Below are positions 57,966 to 64,000 of a stretch of 64,000 nucleotides of DNA, piece by piece. The stretch is from Propionibacteriaceae bacterium (lineage in GTDB: Bacteria > Actinomycetota > Actinomycetes > Propionibacteriales > Propionibacteriaceae): positions 17,552-81,551 of the forward strand of contig JAISTQ010000001.1 in NCBI GenBank assembly GCA_031272505.1. Direction: 5' to 3'. Every line of letters starts with the position of its first letter. Position 1 is the stretch's first letter. Below the pieces are notes generated by a model. It worked only from the letters and a program-made list of their open reading frames with translations, ran no database searches and had not been told where the DNA came from. Both the position numbers and the translations under genes were made by a program.

Positions 57966-58009
57966 GTCCACACTTTTTGAAAACGGCCATTTTTGGGCAA
58001 AGTGTGGAC
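57966..58009. repeat. GTCCACACTTT palindrome, second copy
   Basis: GTCCACACTTT (57966-57976) and AAAGTGTGGAC (57999-58009): 11-bp perfect arms; the spacer shares GAAAACG with the first copy. The copies are 60 bp apart. Confidence 0.8.
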
Positions 58010-58077
58010 GGTGTGGGGGCTTTGCCGCAGGCTGGGCTGGGAATGGTTTTCGCGTGTTCGGCCATCATCCTGGCTGG

Positions 58078-58462
58078 GCTCTTCTGCTTCCGGTAGCTGT
58101 TCTTGGGGGTTGGCTCTTCGACGGGATCAAAAGCCGATCCGCCGGCTGGCCGTCGGACCGACTTTTCCCGAGTGTGGTCAGGCTGGTCGTCCTGCAAGTT
58201 GAATGGCTGGGCTGGCCAGACGAGCATCAGTTCGCCACTGGGTGCCGGTCGGTGGCTGGGTACCACAACCCCGTCATTGATGATTTCCATAAAAACAAGG
58301 CAGCAAACGCAACCACGAGCACCGTCCTCTAGCGAGGCAGGTGAAGAAGCAGACTGCAAGTGGCAAGGCAACCACAAGCCAACGCGCCAAGACTCCTCGT
58401 CCAACGCGGGCCGCCAGACATGCCGTGGTGGTGGGGCCCGCGAGATGGGGGCGACGAACGGG
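58078..58462 (+). repeat. Diverged long noncoding repeat, copy 2
   Basis: Aligns over its length with 7364-7763, same orientation, with shared blocks GACGGGATCAAAAGCCGATC, GGTGGCTGGGTACCACAACC and AAGTGGCAAGGCAACCACAA. Frames are not conserved. It lies between a GNAT gene and a Usp gene, with no coding partner common to both copies. It contains hairpin copy 4 (58406-58441). Confidence 0.8.
58406..58441. repeat. GCGGGCC/GGCCCGC hairpin, copy 4
   Basis: 7-bp arms with a 22-nt spacer (CATGCC in the middle); the right end of long repeat copy 2, matching the position of copy 1 in long repeat copy 1. Confidence 0.55.
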
Positions 58463-58482
58463 TGATGGGTTGTGGGTGTGGG

Positions 58483-58519
58483 GCGCGGGAGCGAAGCGAC
58501 CACGACGCGAAGCGAGGAC
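58483..58519 (-). repeat. Interspersed palindromic element, half copy G (inverted)
   Basis: GCGGGAGCGAAGCGACC and GCGAAGCGAGGAC are the reverse complement of the left part of copies E and F. The rest is missing. It ends 3 bp from the usp stop codon. Confidence 0.6.
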
Positions 58520-58521
58520 AA

Positions 58522-59016
58522 TTACCCTGTCATGACGGTGTCGAGTTTCAAGGTGCGGCCGGGGGCCTGTTCGCCGTCGGCGAGGCGGATGACGAGGACG
58601 TCGCATTTGGCGTGTTCGACGATTTGGTCGGTGACCGAGCCGAGCAGCAGCCCGGCGAAGCCGCCGGAGCCGCGGGTGCCGACCACGATGAGCTGCGAGT
58701 GTTCGGAGGCCTTGATCAGCTCGCGGCCAGCGGCGCCGTGCGGAGTGAGGTACTCCACGGCCACGTTCGGGTATTGGGCGACGATGTCGTCAATCTGTTG
58801 GTGCAGTTGCGCGGCGACCGCCGCCTCAAATTCGTCGACGCTGGGCACATAGCCGACGTCCGGGCCGGAAGGCCGGGGCGCGTTGGAGATGGACCAGGCG
58901 CGCACGATCTGCACCCGGGCGCCCAGCTTGTTCGCCAACTCCAGGCCGCGCTGCAACGCCGCGAACGAAAAAGCAGACCCGTCAAAACCCACCGTGATTG
59001 GAAGCTCACTACTCAT
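58522..59016 (-). CDS. Universal stress protein, UspA family
   Basis: The 164-residue cytoplasmic protein has the ATP-binding Usp fold: PITVGFDGSAFSFAALQRG at the start and the nucleotide motif VVGTRGSGGFAGLLLGSVTD near the end (G-2X-G-9X-G-S/T). Likely a stress or low-oxygen factor; partner unknown. Single domain. It is divergent from the amidase gene and ends beside repeat copy G. Confidence 0.92.
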   Translation of the reverse strand: MSSELPITVGFDGSAFSFAALQRGLELANKLGARVQIVRAWSISNAPRPSGPDVGYVPSVDEFEAAVAAQLHQQIDDIVAQYPNVAVEYLTPHGAAGRELIKASEHSQLIVVGTRGSGGFAGLLLGSVTDQIVEHAKCDVLVIRLADGEQAPGRTLKLDTVMTG

Positions 59017-59070
59017 GGCACTACTTTAGTGGGCAAGCCGGTGGCGCCGGGCGAGAAGTATGATTGCCCC

Positions 59071-59958
59071 ATGCGAAAAGCGGTGTTGATGGTGCTGCCG
59101 ATGCTGTTGGCTGGCTGCGGAATGGTGCCGCCGAGCGAGTCAGCCAGTGAATCCGCCCCACCCGTGGCGACGGTCGTCAGCCCGACGCCCAGCGCGACGC
59201 CCACGCCGACCCCTGCCCTCGTCAACACCATCCCGGCCGCCACTCTCGCCAAAGCCACCCCGACGCCCACGCCGACACCCAGCCCGTCCGCCAGCGCGCT
59301 GCCGCTCGCCGGCAAGGTGATCGTCGTCGATCCGGGCCACAACGGGAAATACAAGAAGTCGTACAACACCAAAAAGGTGCCGGCGGGCAACGGCAAGAAG
59401 AAGCCCTGCAACTCGTCCGGGACGGCCACCAATGACGGCTGGGCCGAGCACGCCTACACCTGGACGCAGAGCCAGGCGCTGAAAAAGGAGTTGGAGGCCC
59501 TCGGCGCGAAGGTGGTGCTCACCCGGCAGAACGACAATGGCCTCGGCCCGTGCGTGAACGAGCGGGCGGCCGTCGCGAACAAGGCGAAAGCCGATCTCTC
59601 CATCTCCATTCACGCGGACGGCTCGTATGCCAAGAACGCCCGCGGCTACCACATCATCATCTCCACCACCATGGACGGGGGCAGCAAGCTGGAAAAGGCG
59701 TCGCTGGCGCTGGCTGAGAAGATCCGCACCGAGATGGACAAGACGGACATGCCGCGCAGCACCTACACCGGGAAGGGGACGGCCTTCTCCAAGCGCAGCG
59801 ACATCGGCGGGCTGAACCTGCTGAAGACCACGCCCGGCATCATGATGGAGATGGGCAACATGCGCAACGCCAAGGACGTCAAGCTGTTGAAATCCGCCAG
59901 CTTCCGCAAGGCGGCCGCCAAGGCGCTGGCCCAAGCGGCCGTGAAAGCGTTGCAGTAG
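59071..59958 (+). CDS. N-acetylmuramoyl-L-alanine amidase lipoprotein
   Basis: The 295-residue protein has a lipoprotein signal (KAVLMVLPMLLAGC), a Thr/Pro-rich wall-spanning linker with TPTPTP runs (about 35-80), and an Amidase_3 domain that cuts the stem peptide from peptidoglycan. Zinc ligands: His in VIVVDPGHNGK, Glu in GWAEHAYTW and His in LSISIHADGSY; the catalytic Glu is in GIMMEMGNMRN. ATG 59071 has only a weak ribosome site. Frames further upstream belong to repeat copy 2 and antisense usp and were rejected. It converges on the fumarase gene with no gap. Confidence 0.92.
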   Translation: MRKAVLMVLPMLLAGCGMVPPSESASESAPPVATVVSPTPSATPTPTPALVNTIPAATLAKATPTPTPTPSPSASALPLAGKVIVVDPGHNGKYKKSYNTKKVPAGNGKKKPCNSSGTATNDGWAEHAYTWTQSQALKKELEALGAKVVLTRQNDNGLGPCVNERAAVANKAKADLSISIHADGSYAKNARGYHIIISTTMDGGSKLEKASLALAEKIRTEMDKTDMPRSTYTGKGTAFSKRSDIGGLNLLKTTPGIMMEMGNMRNAKDVKLLKSASFRKAAAKALAQAAVKALQ

Positions 59959-61620
59959 CTACTTGCGGCCGATGAACGTCACCGTCGGTTTGTTCACCTC
60001 GGCGAAGAAATCGTTGCCTTTGTCGTCCACGATGATGAAGGCCGGGAAATCCTCCACCTCGATCTTCCAGATTGCCTCCATGCCCAACTCGGGGTATTCG
60101 AGCACCTCCACATGCTTGATGCAATCTTGCGCCAGCCGGGCGGCTGGGCCGCCGATGGAACCCAGGTAGAAGCCGCCGTACTCCTTGCAGGCGTCCGTCA
60201 CCTGCTGCGAGCGGTTGCCCTTGGCGACCATCACCATTGAGCCGCCGTGGCTCTGGAAGAGGCCGACATACGAATCCATCCGGCCTGCGGTGGTGGGCCC
60301 GAAGGAGCCGGACGGCATCCCTTCGGGAGTCTTCGCCGGGCCGGCGTAATACACCGGGTGGTCTTTCAGGTATTGCGGCAAGTCTTCGCCAGCGTCCAAC
60401 CGGTCGCGCAGCTTGGCGTGGGCGATGTCGCGCGCCACGATCAAGGTGCCGGTGAGCGAAAGCCGGGTCTTCACCGGGTACTGCGAAAGCTGCGCCAGCA
60501 CCTCGCCCATCGGCCGCCGCAGATCCACCTTGACGACGTCGCCACCCTCGATCTCCGCCTCGTTCACATCCGGCATATATTGGGCCGGATCGCGTTCCAA
60601 CTGCTCGATGAACACGCCCTCGGGGGTGATCTTGCCCAGGCATTGCCGATCGGCGGAGCAGGAGACGGAAATCGCCACCGGCAGCGAGGCGCCGTGGCGG
60701 GGCAGCCGGATCACGCGGACGTCATGGCAGAAATACTTCCCGCCGAACTGCGCGCCGATGCCGAAATCGCGGGTGAGCTGCAACACCTGCGCCTCCAACT
60801 CCAAATCGCGGAAGCCATGCGCGGTCGGCGAGCCGGAGGTGGGCAGCGAATCGATGTACTTCGCGGAGGCGTACTTGGCCACCTTCAGCGCGTACTCGGC
60901 GCTCGTCCCGCCGATCACGATGGCCAGGTGGTAGGGCGGGCAGGCGGCCGTGCCCAGCGTGCGGATCTTCTCGTCCAGGAACTTCATCATCGAATCCGGA
61001 TTCAGGATCGCCTTCGTCTCTTGGAAGAGGTAGCTCTTGTTGGCCGAGCCGCCACCCTTGGCCATGAACAGGAACTTGTAGGCCAGTTCGTGCCCCGGCG
61101 CGGTGTCGGCGTACAGTTCGATCTGCGCGGGCAGGTTCGTCCCGGTGTTCTGTTCCTCCCACATGGTGAGCGGCGCGTTCATCGAATAGCGCAGGTTCAG
61201 CTTGGTGTAGGCGTCGAATACGCCTTTGGCGAGCGCCCGCTCGTCGTCCCCCGGCGTCAACACATGTTGGCCGCGCTTGCCCATGATGATCGCGGTTCCG
61301 GTGTCCTGGCACATCGGCAACACCCCGCCCGCGGAGATGTTCGCGTTCTTGAACAGGTCGAGCGCCACGAAGCGGTCATTCGGCGAGGCCTCCGGATCGG
61401 TCAGGATCGAAGCCAGCTGCTTCAGATGCGCGGGGCGGAGGTAGTGGGCGATGTCGTGCATCGCGGTGGCGCTGAGCGTCTCCAGCGCTTCGGGGGCGAC
61501 CTTCAGGAACTGTTGTCCGTCCGGCCCAGCCACCACTTCGACCCCGTCAGCGGTGACGAGGCGGTACTCGGTTTCATCGGCTCCCGTGGGGAGCATGTCT
61601 TCATAGAGAAAATCGGCCAT
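59959..61620 (-). CDS. Fumarate hydratase, class I (Fe-S)
   Basis: The 553-residue enzyme interconverts fumarate and malate using a 4Fe-4S cluster, so it is oxygen-sensitive. It is a one-chain fusion of the alpha (about 1-330) and beta (about 340-553) parts: [57 protein letters not shown], then [15 protein letters not shown] and [13 protein letters not shown]. It is monocistronic. It fits the PFOR-based, partly anaerobic metabolism. Confidence 0.95.
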   Translation of the reverse strand: MADFLYEDMLPTGADETEYRLVTADGVEVVAGPDGQQFLKVAPEALETLSATAMHDIAHYLRPAHLKQLASILTDPEASPNDRFVALDLFKNANISAGGVLPMCQDTGTAIIMGKRGQHVLTPGDDERALAKGVFDAYTKLNLRYSMNAPLTMWEEQNTGTNLPAQIELYADTAPGHELAYKFLFMAKGGGSANKSYLFQETKAILNPDSMMKFLDEKIRTLGTAACPPYHLAIVIGGTSAEYALKVAKYASAKYIDSLPTSGSPTAHGFRDLELEAQVLQLTRDFGIGAQFGGKYFCHDVRVIRLPRHGASLPVAISVSCSADRQCLGKITPEGVFIEQLERDPAQYMPDVNEAEIEGGDVVKVDLRRPMGEVLAQLSQYPVKTRLSLTGTLIVARDIAHAKLRDRLDAGEDLPQYLKDHPVYYAGPAKTPEGMPSGSFGPTTAGRMDSYVGLFQSHGGSMVMVAKGNRSQQVTDACKEYGGFYLGSIGGPAARLAQDCIKHVEVLEYPELGMEAIWKIEVEDFPAFIIVDDKGNDFFAEVNKPTVTFIGRK

Positions 61621-61794
61621 GGGCCTATTCTTTCACCAATCCGCCCCGAGTTGATTCAACAGTCTTCAACTACCCCGGTGGAAGCCCCGCTACCTTGACG
61701 GCACTTGAATGAACTCCTAAGCTGGAAGATAACTTAGAGGGTGACGCGCGTCAACGCTGATCCGCGTCGTGCATGGTAAAGAGAAAGGTGCCCG

Positions 61795-62664
61795 GTGTTC
61801 GGCCTGAAGCAATACGAACAAGTGAATTCCCTGATCAACCGCCGCTTGGCGGAGGTTGGCGTACTCGTCGTCTCCCATCGCGGGGCCGGGGTCGGCTCGG
61901 CCGCGCAGAACACCGCGCTGGGGGTGCGGGGGGCGCTGGCCTCCGGCGCGGAGATGGTCGAGATTGACGTCGCCGCCTCTTCGGACGGCACCTTCTATTG
62001 CTTCCATGACGGCACCGAGCCCGAAGCCCTGGGCATTGACGACAACATCCAATATCTTTCGGCCGAGGAGATCGACAAGCTGCGCTACATCCGGGTGGAC
62101 CGCCCCGGCCGTCCCTCCCCGGTGGAGCGGCTGCTGCCGTTGCTGAAAGAGTTTCAGGGGACGGACGCGCTGTTCAACCTGGATCGTTCCTGGTGGCGCT
62201 GGCCGGCTTTCCTGAAGGCGTTGGAGAGCCTGGGCATGATCGAGCAAATCACCCTGAAGTGCCCGGCCTGGGATCTCTCCGCGGTGGGGTTGCTGAGCAA
62301 ATACCCGGTGAAGTACCCGTTCGTGCCGATCTGCTCCTCGATGGACGACGTGGATCGGGTGATCGGAATGCCCGGCCTGAACACCATCGGCGTCGAGTTG
62401 CTCACCGAAATCCCCATCCATCCGTGGCTGCAACGCGAGACCATCGACACCCTGCACGAACGCGGCGTCTTCACCTTGGCCAGCACCGTCACCCTGCCCA
62501 CCGGCGTGCCGCTCTTTGGCGGCTATGACGACGAGAAGGCCGTGCTTGGAGACCCAGCCGACGTCTTCGCCCCCTTGATGGATCTCGGCATCGACGCCAT
62601 CCAGACCGACTGGCCGTGGCTGCTCAAATCCGTGCGCGACAGCCGGGCAACCTTGGCCGAGTGA
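61795..62664 (+). CDS. Glycerophosphodiester phosphodiesterase-like protein
   Basis: The 289-residue protein has a GDPD TIM-barrel core: LVVSHRGAGVGSAAQNTALG, EMVEIDVAASSDGTFYCFHD hold the His, Glu, Asp and His residues for metal and catalysis, and IDAIQTDWPWLL closes the barrel. It may hydrolyse glycerophosphodiesters from lipids or wall polymers. No signal peptide. Start is GTG 61795 with GAGAAAGG six bases before. Divergent from fumarase over a 174-bp gap in which I see no other gene. Confidence 0.88.
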   Translation: MFGLKQYEQVNSLINRRLAEVGVLVVSHRGAGVGSAAQNTALGVRGALASGAEMVEIDVAASSDGTFYCFHDGTEPEALGIDDNIQYLSAEEIDKLRYIRVDRPGRPSPVERLLPLLKEFQGTDALFNLDRSWWRWPAFLKALESLGMIEQITLKCPAWDLSAVGLLSKYPVKYPFVPICSSMDDVDRVIGMPGLNTIGVELLTEIPIHPWLQRETIDTLHERGVFTLASTVTLPTGVPLFGGYDDEKAVLGDPADVFAPLMDLGIDAIQTDWPWLLKSVRDSRATLAE

Positions 62665-62701
62665 GCCGCGCGTTCCCAGCCGGTTCGTTAGACTCGCGCC
62701 A

Positions 62702-62935
62702 ATGAACGCGTTCCACGTTGACCACGTCATCACCCACCTGGGCGGCATCGAAACCCGCCAACACGGCAGCCACCGCGTCTACGAAGTGTCCTCCCACGGC
62801 CAACGGTACGAAACCATCGTCCCCCAACACCACGGAGACCTCCCCGACGGCACCCTCCACTCCATCGAACGCGACCTCGAACCCGCCCTCGGCCCCGGCT
62901 GGCTCTACACCACCCACCACCATTTGCATGGTTAA
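62702..62935 (+). CDS. HicA-like toxin-domain protein without HicB
   Basis: The 77-residue protein has the HicA pattern: a short N-terminal helix (HVDHVITHLGG), then HGSHRVYEV with the catalytic-type His, and IVPQHHGDLPDGTLHSIERD as the conserved C-terminal block. HicA is an mRNA-cutting toxin usually co-transcribed with its HicB antitoxin, but the next gene is thyX-like on the opposite strand and no HicB-like frame is nearby. The ATG lacks a ribosome site, so leaderless translation is possible. It may be a domesticated or orphan member. Confidence 0.65.
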   Translation: MNAFHVDHVITHLGGIETRQHGSHRVYEVSSHGQRYETIVPQHHGDLPDGTLHSIERDLEPALGPGWLYTTHHHLHG

Positions 62936-62948
62936 CCTGCGGCGCTGG

Positions 62949-63890
62949 TTAGATGTGGAAGTTGATGACTTCGCCGTAGTTGGATTCGTGGGGGAGGTCT
63001 TTGCGGAACTGGTGCCAGCCGTAGAACTTGCCCGAACGGGGGTTGGCGGCTTTTTCGGCGGCGGTCATCGCGCGGCCGGGGTGTTCGAAGGGGGAGAGGT
63101 GGCCGGCGTTGCGGAGCCGGTCGTGGAGCTGTTCGTCGGCCTCCAAGGAGCGGCGGCCGTCGTGGGTGAGGTAGGAGACGCGGGCGCAGCGGGCGGCGGA
63201 GATGCCCGCCCAGTAGAGCTCGTCTTTACCGCTGTTGGCCTGTTCTTCGGGATCGACGAAGGGCAGGTGCCAGCCGCCGGCGGGGACCGGCTTCGGGGTG
63301 GAGGCGCGCAGGGCGTCGAGCATCAGGTTGGCGGCCCGGCGGATTTCCGGTTGGGCGGCCTCGTGGGTGCGCAGCGCGAAGAAATTCGACCAGTCGGTGG
63401 CGGTGGTGACCACGGTGTGCCACATGTAAGGCTCCAGCACCCGGTTCACGATCTGCTTGTGCACCCCGAGTTTCGCGGCTTTGACGTCGTCAGCCCCCAG
63501 TTTGCCGACGATCTCCGTCAGTTGCGCAAAAGTGGGCTGCCCGGCCACAAAGCCCTTGCCGAACGTCAATTCCAAGGCGGTGACCACCGCGCGATCCCGG
63601 CCTGCCAGCCAGACTTCGCGGGCTTCGGCGTCCAACTCGCCGGTGAGCGGCACGGAGGCCTGCATTCCGGGCATGTTCGTGCCGAACTCCTCGGGGACGA
63701 ACGGCTCTTCCAGGACGGCCCGGATGCGTTTGAGCACCGGGATGGCCCGCGAGGAGGCGGAGTTGCGCGCCAACATGCAGTGGGTGTTGAACTCGCTCAA
63801 CACGATGCGCGGGAACGTCACCTCGAATGTCACCAGCCGATCTCCAAGCTCGGAGACGGAATCCGTCAGCACCTTCGCCGCAAAGGCCAT
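62949..63890 (-). CDS. ThyX-like flavin-dependent thymidylate synthase
   Basis: The 313-residue protein matches the divergent, longer ThyX group seen in phages and some bacteria: FNTHCMLARNSASSRAIP takes the place of the classic RHRxxSxNxxSxR motif, with Arg, Asn, Ser and Arg retained. CARVSYLTHDGRRSLEADEQ and HLSPFEHPGRAM are further FAD/dUMP-fold segments, as is the end FYGWHQFRKDLPHESNYGE. It should make dTMP with FAD and methylene-folate. Whether it is the only thymidylate synthase cannot be told here. GGGAG precedes the ATG. Confidence 0.82.
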   Translation of the reverse strand: MAFAAKVLTDSVSELGDRLVTFEVTFPRIVLSEFNTHCMLARNSASSRAIPVLKRIRAVLEEPFVPEEFGTNMPGMQASVPLTGELDAEAREVWLAGRDRAVVTALELTFGKGFVAGQPTFAQLTEIVGKLGADDVKAAKLGVHKQIVNRVLEPYMWHTVVTTATDWSNFFALRTHEAAQPEIRRAANLMLDALRASTPKPVPAGGWHLPFVDPEEQANSGKDELYWAGISAARCARVSYLTHDGRRSLEADEQLHDRLRNAGHLSPFEHPGRAMTAAEKAANPRSGKFYGWHQFRKDLPHESNYGEVINFHI

Positions 63891-63913
63891 TCTCCCACGA
63901 ACCGCGCGGAGAA

Positions 63914-64000
63914 CTACAGCAACACGGCGATCAGCAGGTCGTACCAGGCGTGGATCACCAGCGGCACCAGCAGATTCTTGCTCGTCATGAACAGATACCC
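63914..64000 (-). CDS. C-terminal end of a CPBP/CAAX-type membrane protease (cut by window edge)
   Basis: Only 28 residues are visible, ending NLLVPLVIHAWYDLLIAVLL. The KNLLVPLVIHAWYD stretch is the last motif, with its conserved His, of CPBP (Abi/CAAX) intramembrane proteases. The rest lies outside the window. It is 23 bp upstream of the ThyX-like gene on the same strand. Confidence 0.7.
   Translation of the reverse strand, partial: GYLFMTSKNLLVPLVIHAWYDLLIAVLL

Noticed and set aside
57858..58009. CRISPR-like array
   Set aside because: Only two units, each an inverted repeat instead of direct repeats with unique spacers, and no cas gene.
57706..58521. 271-codon minus-strand frame across the palindromes and long repeat
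   Set aside because: It translates palindromes and repeat DNA, has no recognisable domain, and the repeat part is not conserved in frame with the other copy.

Overview
The window is high-GC DNA of an actinobacterium (Actinomycetota). The strongest marker is the block fhaA-fhaB-pstP-rodA-pbpA-pknB with crgA and lysS beside it, the growth and division cluster that in this phylum usually lies near the replication origin (the location is inferred here). A CrgA protein, an LPXTG-type anchored surface protein, a cydABDC operon with fused cydDC and actinobacterial FHA proteins agree with this. A pyruvate:ferredoxin oxidoreductase together with cytochrome bd suggests a facultative or microaerophilic, partly fermentative lifestyle. 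I cannot name genus or species.

Layout. 1-7.3 kb (minus): N-terminal part of urocanate hydratase, NifJ with an overlapping GltD-like flavoprotein that carries its own ferredoxin-like tail, and glycerate kinase. 7.3-8.8 kb: a noncoding repeat, then a proline racemase/epimerase (plus). 9-15.4 kb (minus): cytochrome bd oxidase and its CydDC transporter, with a strongly structured, possibly RNA-encoding stretch between cydB and cydDC. 15.5-22.9 kb (minus): a heterodimeric ABC exporter, two tandem archaeal/SipW-type signal peptidases and LysS. 22.9-30.7 kb (minus): crgA and the PknB/PstP signalling and cell-elongation cluster. 30.9-33.9 kb (plus): an E2-like acyltransferase with an acyl-CoA ligase, then a small XRE regulator. 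34-37.1 kb (minus): secreted beta-propeller, lipoprotein, MetY. 37.2-38.3 kb: small secreted protein (plus), tRNA-Leu (minus), Dps (plus). 38.3-45.5 kb (minus): LRV/proline-rich membrane protein, an ABC importer, an alanine/glycine symporter, OsmC and YigZ. 45.5-52 kb (minus): a 2161-residue DUF11 surface protein. 52-57.2 kb: IlvD (minus), then an ATP-grasp/alpha-E protein and a transglutaminase-like protein (plus), then a GNAT enzyme (minus). 57.2-58.5 kb: 1.3 kb without a convincing gene, filled with repeats. 58.5-64 kb: Usp (minus), amidase lipoprotein (plus), class I fumarase (minus), a GDPD-like enzyme and an orphan HicA-like protein (plus), a ThyX-like protein and the C-terminal tail of a CPBP membrane protease (both minus).

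Functional themes. Pyruvate and redox metabolism (NifJ, GltD-like, cytochrome bd, fumarase); envelope growth and its Ser/Thr phosphorylation control (PknB, PstP, FhaA/B, RodA, PbpA, CrgA, amidase); protein export and surface display (signal peptidases, DUF11 protein, lipoproteins).

The most unusual content is noncoding. (1) A family of about 90-bp interspersed palindromic elements occurs between genes and, twice, as in-frame insertions inside cydDC; hairpin arms differ between copies but still pair. (2) A diverged noncoding repeat of about 390 bp is present at 7.4 and 58.1 kb. (3) A 161-nt nested structure lies between cydB and cydDC, followed by a 24-codon open frame whose stop overlaps the cydDC start. 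(4) Paired GTCCACACTTT palindromes lie near 57.9 kb. All function statements are inferred from sequence motifs and family knowledge; no search or folding program was run.
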